From positions 1-7,803 of the forward strand of contig JAUWAH010000100.1 in assembly GCA_030602145.1 (NCBI GenBank): a DNA stretch of 7,803 bases, written 5' to 3'. Within the stretch, counting starts at the first letter, position 1; every line of letters starts with the position of its first letter. Positions 1 to 6,106 of this stretch are shown one piece after another. Source of the DNA: Desulfobulbus sp. (GTDB lineage Bacteria > Desulfobacterota > Desulfobulbia > Desulfobulbales > Desulfobulbaceae). Below the pieces are notes generated by a model. It saw nothing but the letters and a program-made list of their open reading frames with translations, did no database searches and was not told the DNA's origin. Both the position numbers and the translations under genes were made by a program.

Positions 1-142
1 GTTTTTTCTCCCGGAGGTGAACAAAACCCTGGCCGAGATCCCCCTGGAAGAAAAAGGAGCCTTCAGTCACCGCGGCAAGGCCCTGGCACGATGCATCGCC
101 GATCTCGACACCGTTTGCGAGTGGCTCAAAACCCGGAGTTGA
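1..142 (+). CDS. rdgB: XTP/dITP diphosphatase (RdgB/HAM1 family), C-terminal end only
   Basis: The window opens inside this gene; codons begin at position 2 and 46 residues remain before TGA at 140-142. The family hydrolyses non-canonical purine nucleoside triphosphates (XTP, dITP/ITP) to the monophosphate plus pyrophosphate, keeping damaged purines out of DNA and RNA in the cytosol. The visible part carries the C-terminal hallmark of the family: FLPE, then a TLAEIPLEEK stretch, then SHRGKAL (residues about 24-30 of the fragment), which contains the Ser-His-Arg-Gly substrate-binding motif. A short helical tail follows, as in full-length members of about 200 residues. It converges with the U32-family gene on the other strand, with a 37-bp gap holding a perfect hairpin. 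The active-site N-terminal half is outside the window, so intactness cannot be judged. Confidence 0.88.
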   Translation, partial: FFLPEVNKTLAEIPLEEKGAFSHRGKALARCIADLDTVCEWLKTRS

Positions 143-150
143 ACCGGCAT

Positions 151-171
151 CCCTCTCCGGTGCGGAGAGGG
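151..171. terminator. Perfect hairpin between convergent genes, likely shared terminator
   Basis: CCCTCTCC (151-158), loop GGTGC, GGAGAGGG (164-171) form a perfect 8-bp stem. It sits between the stop of the rdgB-like gene (142) and the stop of the U32-family gene (180), which face each other. Position and symmetry suggest a bidirectional transcription end. Neither side has a T-run, so an intrinsic terminator of the classical kind is not proven; an mRNA 3'-end stabilising stem is the alternative. Confidence 0.6.
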
Positions 172-179
172 GCTATCCC

Positions 180-2024
180 TCACTTCTTGCCCCTTCTGAC
201 CACGGTCATTTCGCAGCGGTCGCAGTCGAACCGCACCAGGTAGCTGCCCGTTCGATCGGCAAGCACAAGCGGTTCGGCGGCCGGCCGGCCGTGGTGATGC
301 CGGCCCCCGCACATCCCCAACTGTCTTCTGAGGCAGTATTTGCTGGTCATCAGGACGCATTCCCGGACAGAATCGGTCTGCAGGCGTGACGGATCGAGGT
401 CGGCCACGCCGTGTCGGCGGTAAAAGGCCAGCGCCTTGGTGTTGGTGATCTGGTCGCGGTAATCCCCCGTCACTGCCGGCCATGGCAGCTCGGTGGGGAT
501 GAACGGCCGGGTTTCCCTCGGATAGGCCGCAAGCCGAATCGCCAGGTGGGCGGCGAAGGCTTGGCGGCGCAGTTCGTTGAGCAAGGCGGCGGGGACGAAG
601 AGATCGGGGGAAAGGGCCACGACAACCTCGCGGACCGAAAAGATGGTGCCGCCGCTTTTGGCCAACTGGCGCTGTGCCATGGACACGATCGATCCGCTCT
701 TGGCTGCCTCTTCCCTGGTCACAGCAATGGTTGTCGTCGAACTGATGCCATCTTCGTCGAGGAGGGTGAGTTGCAGCCCGCCGTCGTATTCGGTCAGAGT
801 CATGTTCAGGGCGATGGTCCGGCTCAGGGTGCTGCGCTCCAGCAGTTTGTTGAAGGCGACGTCCACATTGCGAAAGATGTCGGTTCCCACGGTCAGGCCG
901 CGGGGCACGAGGTCGTCCTTGGCATGGATGACCCGTCCCTCGGCCCGGTTCACCCGCAGACCGACAAGGTTCTGGTCGCGGTCGAAGAAACAGAGGCCGT
1001 CGCCGTTGCTGATCGGTTCCTTTCCGGAAAGGGTGAAGGTCTTTGGCCCGATGGCCACAACCCGGCCGATATGCTTGCCGATGGATTTCGGCGTGCGAAT
1101 TTCTGCCACGGTGGTGCTGTGGCCGGTGACAAAAAAATCGGTGGCGCCCCGACTGAACGATCGGGACGGATCGGGGGTGAAGCCGAACCGGCAGTGGCCG
1201 GACGAGGCCGGGACCAGGTCGGTCCGCGCTTCAAGGATGGTATCCAGGGCCAGCCGATAGGCAGCGGTGACGTTCTTGACGTAGTGGGCGCCCTTCAGCC
1301 GGCCTTCGATCTTGAACGAACGGATGCCGACATCGATGAGGGAGGCCAAGTGGCCGGACAGATCCAGGTCCTTCAAACTGAGCAGATAGCGGTCGGCGGC
1401 CACAAGCAGGCCCTCCCGGTCCCTGAGGTCAAACCTGTGCCGACAGAACTGGGCGCACTGGCCCCGGTTGGCGCTCCTGCCGGCCACCACCTCACTGAAA
1501 TAACACTGGCCGCTGTAGGAGACACAGAGGGCGCCATGGACGAAGAACTCCAGCGGCACCGTCGTCGCCTCGCGGATCGCCCGTATCTCGGTCAGGCTCA
1601 GTTCGCGGGCAAGCACCACCTGGGCGAACCCCACCTGCTCAAGAAAACGCACTTTCTCCACGGTTCGATTGTTCATCTGGGTGGAGGCGTGGAGGGGAAT
1701 CGGCGGCAGGTCACATTCCAGCAGGCCAACATCCTGGATGATGAGCGCATCGGCCCCGAGTTCGTACAACCGGTGACAGAGCGATACGGCCCGGTCAAGC
1801 TCGTCGTCTTCGAGCAGGGTGTTCAAGGCCACATAGACCCTGGCCCGAAAGGCATGGGCATGGGCCACCAGCCGCTCGATATCGGCCAGGCTGTTGGCCG
1901 CCGCTGCCCGGGCACTGAACAACGGCCCGCCGATATAGACGGCGTCGGCGCCATGGTTGACGGCCGCGATGCCGCAATCGAGGTTTTTGGCCGGAGCCAG
2001 CAGTTCGATGGCAGATGGAATCAT
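180..2024 (-). CDS. U32-family protein, RlhA/YdcP-like (rRNA/tRNA hydroxylation type) with DUF3656-like domain
   Basis: A 614-residue protein of the so-called peptidase U32 family. Characterised relatives RlhA (YdcP) and TrhP hydroxylate a cytidine in 23S rRNA and a wobble uridine in tRNA, using prephenate; 'collagenase' or 'peptidase' labels are historical. Residues 7-200 are TIM-barrel-like (ELLAPAKN, GADAVYIGG, HASTQMNN). The U32 signature runs from Glu159 to Ser177 and holds Cys167 and Cys174. Cys190 and Cys194 follow, a cluster of the kind thought to bind an iron-sulfur centre in this family. Residues about 300-470 resemble the beta-rich DUF3656 region of YdcP. The C-terminus has a second Cys set (Cys564, Cys572, Cys601, Cys604) also typical of YdcP. 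Length matches RlhA (about 650) better than TrhP (about 450). ATG at 2024 is preferred; an in-frame TTG at 2036 would add four residues, and neither has a clear Shine-Dalgarno. Which RNA is modified cannot be read from sequence. Confidence 0.87.
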   Translation of the reverse strand: MIPSAIELLAPAKNLDCGIAAVNHGADAVYIGGPLFSARAAAANSLADIERLVAHAHAFRARVYVALNTLLEDDELDRAVSLCHRLYELGADALIIQDVGLLECDLPPIPLHASTQMNNRTVEKVRFLEQVGFAQVVLARELSLTEIRAIREATTVPLEFFVHGALCVSYSGQCYFSEVVAGRSANRGQCAQFCRHRFDLRDREGLLVAADRYLLSLKDLDLSGHLASLIDVGIRSFKIEGRLKGAHYVKNVTAAYRLALDTILEARTDLVPASSGHCRFGFTPDPSRSFSRGATDFFVTGHSTTVAEIRTPKSIGKHIGRVVAIGPKTFTLSGKEPISNGDGLCFFDRDQNLVGLRVNRAEGRVIHAKDDLVPRGLTVGTDIFRNVDVAFNKLLERSTLSRTIALNMTLTEYDGGLQLTLLDEDGISSTTTIAVTREEAAKSGSIVSMAQRQLAKSGGTIFSVREVVVALSPDLFVPAALLNELRRQAFAAHLAIRLAAYPRETRPFIPTELPWPAVTGDYRDQITNTKALAFYRRHGVADLDPSRLQTDSVRECVLMTSKYCLRRQLGMCGGRHHHGRPAAEPLVLADRTGSYLVRFDCDRCEMTVVRRGKK

Positions 2025-2590
2025 GGCTTGAGACAACGGTCAACTCTGGGGGAATAAGGAAACAAGGGAGAAAGCCTCCATGGATGTGTCGGCCCGGGCA
2101 GCCACGCCGGGGTTATGGCCCGGACAGGGAACGTACGCCTGCTGTCATGCCGGTGTGCAGACTGTTACGTTGTTCTGGCGAAAAATCAATCCGTAGGCGG
2201 AAAAAAACTCCCATCGAGAGGAGGAAAACCCGGATAAACGATACGGCGGCAGGGCGGGGAAGTGTGCCGGCACTGTCGGCAAGGACAGCCACCGAGTGTG
2301 TCATTGAATACGGGTCGTTGTGGTTGAATGTACGTGCTTGTCGAAGTTTGCACCGTGGCTTGACCGGAGTTGCATTCTCTCTCCCGGTGGGGTATTGCAT
2401 CACGTGGCACTTGCATTTTCGATGGCAGAACAGGTGGTATCGATCGGTTGCCGTGCCTTGCCAACCTAGCCGGCATGGCCCAGGTGCCGGAACCTGCACG
2501 TACACATGCAATATTTTGCAACCATGAAGAGATGGGTTGTGAACTCCTTTTCACCATGTTTCGCCGCTGCATCCCGATGCAGACAATATC
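2025..2590. other. Gene-poor spacer of about 565 bp
   Basis: This stretch lies between the divergent U32-family gene and the small membrane-protein gene. Open frames exist on both strands (for example to 132 codons on the minus strand, 2511-2113), but their translations are rich in Arg, Pro, His and Cys. They lack plausible domain patterns and overlap one another, as expected of unselected GC-rich DNA. It must hold the promoter of the U32-family gene and perhaps that of the membrane protein; I could not identify a convincing -35/-10 pair. No tRNA, repeat array or insertion-sequence end was seen. Confidence 0.5.
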
Positions 2591-3067
2591 ATGAGAACTT
2601 CTGAGGTCTTGCTTGCATCAGGATTTCTTTGTGCAACGCTCGCCGCCGGTCTTTGCCAATTCGTGATGATCGGGCTCATCGGTGTCGGGCTTTTCCCGCT
2701 CGCTCTCATTCTGCTGTTGAGCGGAGTTGTACTTGCCCGGGCAGCCGAACCGGTCACCCTTTGGCAGTGCGGCACAGGTATGGTTGTGTGCTGCGTGGGC
2801 GTCTTGGTGCTGCTCGTTCTTGCCGGCCAGGCCAGTGCCCTGGCATTCAAGGCCGCCACAAGTGCGGCGGTTCCAAGGATCTCGGAGTGGGGTCTGCTGG
2901 CATTGATGTCCGCAGTGCCGACCATGGCAATACCTGTAGGGCTCCGCTTCCGAACCAGGTGGCCATGGCGCCGTTGCGCGGCTTGGGGAATTGTCGCCTG
3001 GTCTGTTTTGCCAACGGCGGTGATCGTTTTTTGGATAGTAACCCCGGTGCTGCCGCTCACCGCTTAA
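2591..3067 (+). CDS. Small hydrophobic membrane protein of unknown function
   Basis: A 158-residue protein that I do not recognise. It is strongly hydrophobic, with about five possible membrane-spanning stretches near residues 6-24, 26-49, 61-88, 101-119 and 130-151. A short basic loop (RFRTRWPWRR, about 119-128) precedes the last one. Hydrophobic runs alternate with short polar turns, which the opposite strand and other frames do not show, so the frame is probably real. The frame opens after a stop at 2540-2542, and ATG at 2591 is its first good start, but no clear Shine-Dalgarno precedes it. There is a conspicuous number of Cys (15 total context: five in residues 14-68) but no metal-binding spacing. 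It is not obviously in an operon; the next gene is about 200 bp away across a repeat. It could also be a lineage-restricted orphan. Confidence 0.55.
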   Translation: MRTSEVLLASGFLCATLAAGLCQFVMIGLIGVGLFPLALILLLSGVVLARAAEPVTLWQCGTGMVVCCVGVLVLLVLAGQASALAFKAATSAAVPRISEWGLLALMSAVPTMAIPVGLRFRTRWPWRRCAAWGIVAWSVLPTAVIVFWIVTPVLPLTA

Positions 3068-3166
3068 CCTTGCCGGATTGGTGATTGCCGAACCAGTCTG
3101 CCGAACTTGATCGTCAACAGCCAAGCTGTCTCATGAACCTGTTGGATAACAGACGTTTGCGGGTTC

Positions 3167-3256
3167 TGTCATTTCGAGCGAAGCGAGTAATCTCCGGAAC
3201 AATTGAGATGTTTTTCGAAAGGACGGAAATCGACTTCTTACGAGACCATCAAAAGG
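3167..3256. repeat. Dispersed palindromic repeat, copy A (degenerate)
   Basis: Begins TGTCATTTCGAGCGAAGCGA and ends with CGAGACCATCA. Its first 42 bases match copy B (3646 onward) at 37 positions, and its last 39 bases match the end of copy B at about 30 positions. The middle is about 14 bases shorter than copy B, so the inner stem is damaged; only a weak outer pairing (GTC.TTTCGA) survives. Short open frames across such repeats give translations like LSFRAKR.IS that are annotation artefacts. The AAAAGG just past its end at 3251-3256 acts as the ribosome binding site of the HNH gene. Confidence 0.75.
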
Positions 3257-3265
3257 CTCTCCTGT

Positions 3266-3568
3266 ATGAAAAAAGTAGATTATCGAACTCAGGCGCTGAA
3301 GATTCTCCCATGGGTTTGCGGGAAATGCGGGCGTGATTTCTCCGGAAAAAACCTGCGTGAATTGACGGTTCACCACAAAGACCATAATTACAAAAACAAC
3401 CCGCCCGATGGCAGCAATTGGGAGCTGTTATGTATCTACTGCCACGATAACGAACATTCCCGCTCTCTCGACGCTGAATGGCTCCCTACCGAAAATCTCG
3501 ATACAAACACAGGCCCGACGATGACCCATACCCATTTTGGCAAGCTATCGAATTTATTGAAAAAATGA
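3266..3568 (+). CDS. yajD: YajD-type HNH nuclease-family protein
   Basis: A 100-residue protein close to E. coli YajD (about 115 residues) as I remember it: YR.QALKI.PWVCG.C.R.F, then NLRELTVHH.DH, then DGSNWELLC.YCHD.EHS. The HNH fold is visible as Cys18-x2-Cys21, His36-His37 with Asp39-His40, and Cys56-x2-Cys59 followed by His60 and His64. The four Cys would bind a structural zinc and the His-Asp-His part would form the beta-beta-alpha metal nuclease site. YajD's biological substrate is not established, so nuclease action is a family inference. ATG at 3266 is chosen because AAAAGG lies 9 nt upstream and homology begins there; the frame stays open to 3203 but that part is repeat DNA. The C-terminal tail (FGKLSNLLKK) resembles the basic tail of YajD. 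The gene is flanked on both sides by copies of the same repeat. Confidence 0.9.
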   Translation: MKKVDYRTQALKILPWVCGKCGRDFSGKNLRELTVHHKDHNYKNNPPDGSNWELLCIYCHDNEHSRSLDAEWLPTENLDTNTGPTMTHTHFGKLSNLLKK

Positions 3569-3645
3569 CGATTAAATTTCGTGTCGCTTTTCCACGCTTT
3601 CCTCCAAGCCCAGGTACGCGTTTGCCGGATGAACCGTAGTTTTTT

Positions 3646-3746
3646 TGTCATTTTGAGCGTAGCGAGAAATCTACGGAATAATTGAGAGATTTCTCGCCGC
3701 TAGGCACCTCGAAATGACATAAATCCACTTTTTGCGAGACCGTCAT
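3646..3746. repeat. Dispersed palindromic repeat, copy B (intact hairpin)
   Basis: A long imperfect palindrome followed by a conserved tail. The outer stem pairs TGTCATTTTGAG (3646-3657) with CTCGAAATGACA (3708-3719), 12 bp with one G-T. The inner stem pairs GCGAGAAATCT (3662-3672) with AGATTTCTCGC (3687-3697), 11 bp. After the hairpin comes CACTTTTTGCGAGACCGTCA, also found degenerately at the end of copy A. It resembles the non-autonomous hairpin repeats scattered through many bacterial genomes and carries no gene. Lying 78 bp after the HNH gene, it could also end or stabilise that transcript. Confidence 0.8.
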
Positions 3747-3807
3747 TTTTGATTAATGGTAAGAATTCAAGCAAGATGAACTGGATTGTATGCTGAGAAT
3801 TATTTTC

Positions 3808-3835
3808 TTGCAATTTATTAAATTTTAAATATAAT
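3808..3835 (+). promoter_or_regulatory. Sigma-70-like promoter for the RRM protein gene
   Basis: TTGCAA (3808-3813) and a consensus TATAAT (3830-3835) are 16 bp apart within a very AT-rich stretch (3760-3900). Transcription would start near 3842 and give an untranslated leader of about 98 nt before ATG at 3940. Long leaders are typical of cold-shock mRNAs; that link is inference. The position just upstream of the RRM gene, and the lack of any gene between, support the call. Confidence 0.6.
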
Positions 3836-3939
3836 AAATAAATATCAAATAGCATTTTCTTTTTCGATATCCTGCGATGTAAGTTCATTTCATTCGATAC
3901 TTGAAAAGTTTTTTGCTTATTACGCCCAGGAAAACAGGC

Positions 3940-4206
3940 ATGAAACTTTTCGTCGGTAGTCTCCCTTATAATATTGTAGAATCCGAACTTTCTAATTTGT
4001 TTGGTGAATTTGGCAGTGTAATTAGTGCCAAGCTCATTGTCGATCAAGTCTCAAGAGAATCAAAAGGGTTCGGTTTTGTTGAGATGTCCAACCGTTCGGA
4101 AGGGCACAAGGCAATGGAGGCGCTGAACGGTAAAATTTTTAAACATCGAACTCTTGTCTGCAATGAGGCCAAGCCTCCGGTAAAAAGAGGCCAACGTCGC
4201 AGATAA
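3940..4206 (+). CDS. Single-RRM RNA-binding protein
   Basis: An 88-residue protein made almost entirely of one RNA recognition motif. RNP2 is LFVGSL (residues 3-8) and RNP1 is KGFGFVEM (42-49), with Phe4, Phe44 and Phe46 as the expected stacking residues on the beta-sheet. The rest follows the family pattern: ESELSNLFGEFG (helix 1), AMEALNGK (helix 2 and turn). A short basic tail (VKRGQRRR) would add non-specific RNA affinity. Such small RRM proteins are best known from cyanobacteria (Rbp), where some are cold-induced, and occur in deltaproteobacteria. ATG at 3940 is chosen because RNP2 starts right after it and CCAGG lies 9 nt upstream; an in-frame TTG at 3901 would add 13 residues with no family match. 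A helicase of RhlE type and a Csp follow on the same strand, suggesting a joint role in RNA remodelling. Confidence 0.9.
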   Translation: MKLFVGSLPYNIVESELSNLFGEFGSVISAKLIVDQVSRESKGFGFVEMSNRSEGHKAMEALNGKIFKHRTLVCNEAKPPVKRGQRRR

Positions 4207-4250
4207 TCCCCTTTGATATCCCCCCTTCCCAAATTCTCAATTGTGCAGCG

Positions 4251-4330
4251 TGCCAATCTGGCATTGGACCGATAAATGCGCTCGATTCGACATCTCATTG
4301 ATCGAATGTGGCGCAAGTGCGCTCTTTTTT
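4251..4330 (+). promoter_or_regulatory. Hairpin-rich segment with T-run, possible attenuator between RRM and helicase genes
   Basis: Several self-complementary blocks lie here. CCAAT/ATTGG (4253-4257 with 4263-4267) overlaps TGCCA/TGGCA (4251-4255 with 4259-4263). A long stem can form from TGCGC (4277-4281) with GCGCA (4311-4315) plus ATTCGA (4285-4290) with TCGAAT (4302-4307). The same GCGC (4311-4314) can instead pair with GCGC at 4319-4322 across an AAGT loop, directly followed by TCTTTTTT (4323-4330), a terminator-like arrangement. The two pairings exclude each other. This may simply end the RRM transcript, or may act as an attenuator for the helicase. The terminator stem is only 4 bp, so strength is doubtful. 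Confidence 0.45.
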
Positions 4331-4384
4331 CTGCGATACCAGCAGTTCTATTCAATTTTTCAACAATTAACAGGGACTCGCCAC

Positions 4385-4452
4385 CAATGATCCTGCGTTG
4401 CACCAATGTGCAATGAACTGATCATTGCAGCGCAACCTGTCAATTCCAGGAG
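4385..4452 (+). promoter_or_regulatory. Structured leader and ribosome binding site of the helicase gene
   Basis: Two nested 8-bp stems form one extended hairpin. The outer stem is CAATGATC (4385-4392) with GATCATTG (4420-4427); the inner is CGTTGCAC (4396-4403) with GTGCAATG (4408-4415, one G-T pair) closed by a CAAT loop. It ends 20 nt before the Shine-Dalgarno CCAGGAG (4446-4452). That site can itself pair, CCTG (4436-4439) with CAGG (4447-4450), partly hiding it. Together these look like a leader that tunes translation of the helicase start at 4458. Temperature as the signal is an inference from the gene's company. Confidence 0.55.
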
Positions 4453-4457
4453 TATTA

Positions 4458-5723
4458 ATGAGTTTTAACGATTTTCAATTTAACCCCCACATTCTACAAG
4501 CTATCCAGGATTGCGGTTTTTCCGTGCCAACACCCATTCAAAAGCAAGCAATCACTCCTATCCTTGAGGGTCGTGATCTACTTGGGTTGGCGCAGACTGG
4601 AACCGGCAAGACAGCGGCTTTTATTTTGCCGACCGTGCAGCATCTCATGACAACTTCCAAGAATCAGGTCCGTGTATTAATTATTGCTCCAACCAGAGAG
4701 TTAGCGGAACAGATCAACGAATTTACCAAGTCCATCATCCGGGGGACTCGGTTACGCAGCATGGCTATCTATGGCGGTGTCAGCAAGCAGGCTCAGATTA
4801 ATAAAATTCGCAGCGGTGTCGATATCGTCATCGCCTGCCCGGGTCGGCTTCTGGACATTCTCAATGATAAAGCGATTAATCTCAGTCAGGTTAACACACT
4901 GATCCTTGACGAGGCTGATCACATGTTTGACAAGGGATTCCTTCCCGATATTCGCAGAATATTGAGGCAGCTTCCCAAGGAAAGGCAGTCGCTGGTATTC
5001 TCGGCAACCATGCCTAGTGAAATCAGGCATCTTGCTGAAGATATCTTGAATAAACCGGTGACGGTGCAGATCAACCACACCCGATCAGTCAAAAGTGTCA
5101 CTCACCAAGTCTATGCGATTGAACAGGGACAAAAAACCGAACTGCTCCTGCACCTGCTAGGGTTAGACCAGATGGAAACAACCCTGGTGTTTACCCGAAC
5201 AAAGCACAAGGCAAAGAGTCTGGCTGCGAAATTGACCCAATTTGGTTTTAACGCCACCTCCTTGCAGGGCAACCTTTCACAGAACAAACGGCAGGAAGCG
5301 CTTGACGGTTTCAAAGACGGAACCTTCAAAATCCTCGTAGCCACCGATATTGCCGCTCGGGGGATTGACGTTACTGGCATTTCCCATGTCATCAACTACG
5401 ACATGCCGGATACTGCCGAAGCCTATATCCACCGCACAGGCCGAACCGGCCGGGCCGCATGTACAGGTAAGGCACTGAACTTCGCTACAGGCGAGGACTC
5501 CCGTATGATCCGGACCATCGAGCAATCCCTTGATGGAAAAATGCAGCGTCTCCCCGTGAATCCTGCGGTCCTTGCTTCACCGCATGCTGAACCGGAGTTC
5601 CGCTCCTATAACCATCAAAGAAAGCCTGGTGGCCATCAAACAAAAACAGCATCAGGCTCAAGACGTTCGTCCAGCCGACCTGCCACATCAGGCAGTTTCG
5701 GTTGCTCAGGACGATCAAAATAA
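4458..5723 (+). CDS. rhlE: DEAD-box ATP-dependent RNA helicase, RhlE type
   Basis: A 421-residue helicase with all core motifs. The Q motif covers about Phe6 to Gln28 (PTPIQ), motif I is AQTGTGKT (45-52), Ia is PTREL (78-82), then GG (106-107), Ib CPGR (127-130; usually TPGR), II DEAD (151-154), III SAT (182-184), IV VFTRT (244-248), V TDIAARGID (296-304) and VI HRTGRTGR (325-332). Spacing and sequence around VYGG-like IYGG and the RQSLVFSATMP stretch fit the RhlE/DeaD group, RhlE best. DEAD-box proteins use ATP to unwind short RNA duplexes; RhlE acts in ribosome assembly and RNA turnover in the cytosol. Residues about 385-421 form a basic, Ser/Arg-rich, low-complexity tail for RNA binding, much shorter than in many RhlE proteins. 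ATG at 4458 is chosen because of the CCAGGAG at 4446-4452 and the family start; an upstream in-frame TTG at 4425 lies in the leader hairpin. The Csp gene follows after 133 bp. Confidence 0.93.
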   Translation: MSFNDFQFNPHILQAIQDCGFSVPTPIQKQAITPILEGRDLLGLAQTGTGKTAAFILPTVQHLMTTSKNQVRVLIIAPTRELAEQINEFTKSIIRGTRLRSMAIYGGVSKQAQINKIRSGVDIVIACPGRLLDILNDKAINLSQVNTLILDEADHMFDKGFLPDIRRILRQLPKERQSLVFSATMPSEIRHLAEDILNKPVTVQINHTRSVKSVTHQVYAIEQGQKTELLLHLLGLDQMETTLVFTRTKHKAKSLAAKLTQFGFNATSLQGNLSQNKRQEALDGFKDGTFKILVATDIAARGIDVTGISHVINYDMPDTAEAYIHRTGRTGRAACTGKALNFATGEDSRMIRTIEQSLDGKMQRLPVNPAVLASPHAEPEFRSYNHQRKPGGHQTKTASGSRRSSSRPATSGSFGCSGRSK

Positions 5724-5745
5724 AGAACTGAGTTTAAAACAGAGA

Positions 5746-5848
5746 TATATTACCGCATGCTCCTTTTGATCATGCGGAGTATGACAAATGGTCCCAAGGT
5801 GGGGCCAACCACCAAACTGTGCGACATGTGTCCACAATGAAAAAGGAG
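5746..5848 (+). promoter_or_regulatory. Csp leader: hairpins, possible -10 box and strong Shine-Dalgarno
   Basis: A possible -10 box TATATT (5746-5751) has no good -35 partner. Next is a perfect stem CCGCATG (5753-5759) with CATGCGG (5771-5777) around an 11-nt loop; it may end the helicase transcript or belong to the Csp leader. Then two stems compete for the same bases: GGTCCC (5790-5795) with GGGGCC (5801-5806), or GGTGG (5798-5802) with CCACC (5809-5813). A purine-rich Shine-Dalgarno AAGGAG (5843-5848) precedes ATG at 5857 by 8 nt. Switching leader structures are known for cspA-type mRNAs; its occurrence here is inference. I do not see the E. coli cold-box sequence. Confidence 0.5.
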
Positions 5849-5856
5849 TAATTACA

Positions 5857-6057
5857 ATGGCTGAAGGAACTGTAAAATGGTTTAATGATTCTAAAGGTTT
5901 TGGCTTTATCGCGCAGGATGGTGGCAAGGATGTATTCGTTCATCATTCCGCTATTCAGGCTAACGGGTTCAAATCTCTCCAAGAAGGTGAACGCGTAAGC
6001 TTTAATGTAGTGGATGGCGCCAAAGGCCCTTCGGCTGCATCTGTCGTAAAGTGCTGA
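5857..6057 (+). CDS. CspA-family cold-shock protein
   Basis: A 66-residue protein that is one cold-shock domain from end to end, the usual length for the family. It begins [10 protein letters not shown], has RNP1 KGFGFI (13-18) and RNP2 VFVHHS (26-31), and ends in the expected [13 protein letters not shown] strand. These aromatic and basic surfaces bind single-stranded RNA and DNA; the protein melts secondary structure in mRNA and can act as a transcription antiterminator. Which Csp paralogue it is, and whether it is really cold-induced, cannot be told from the protein. The start is decided by AAGGAG 8 nt upstream; the frame is open back to 5788 but that part is leader with hairpins. A strong intrinsic terminator follows at 6080-6106. 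Its position after an RRM protein and an RNA helicase fits a shared role in RNA folding. Confidence 0.96.
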   Translation: MAEGTVKWFNDSKGFGFIAQDGGKDVFVHHSAIQANGFKSLQEGERVSFNVVDGAKGPSAASVVKC

Positions 6058-6079
6058 GCTTTAATTTGTCGTGATGTTT

Positions 6080-6106
6080 AAACCCCGCCTTGTGCGGGGT
6101 TTTTTG
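6080..6106 (+). terminator. Intrinsic terminator after the cold-shock gene
   Basis: CCCCGC (6083-6088) pairs with GCGGGG (6094-6099) across CTTGT, extended by A-T pairs from AAA (6080-6082), and is followed by a run of T to 6105 and more T after one G. This is a textbook rho-independent terminator for the plus strand, 25-50 nt past the Csp stop. On the minus strand only a short T stretch follows the stem, so it would serve the converging MetE-like gene poorly. Confidence 0.93.

Noticed and set aside
411..2057. A 548-codon open frame on the plus strand, antisense to the U32-family gene
   Set aside because: It mirrors the GC-rich U32-family gene, has no recognisable domains, and is rich in Gly, Gln and Val in the way antisense frames of such genes are. 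The minus-strand protein has clear family signatures.
2015..2594. Several overlapping open frames in the spacer between the U32-family and membrane-protein genes
   Set aside because: Compositions rich in Arg, Pro, Cys and His, mutual overlap and no ribosome sites or motifs suggest chance frames.
3085..3336. A short plus-strand protein with LSFRAKR-like sequence
   Set aside because: It is translation of the dispersed repeat copy A; such peptides arise wherever the repeat is open.
3700..4047. A 115-codon minus-strand frame across the AT-rich leader of the RRM gene
   Set aside because: It overlaps repeat copy B, the promoter and the start of the RRM gene, and its sequence shows no domain pattern.
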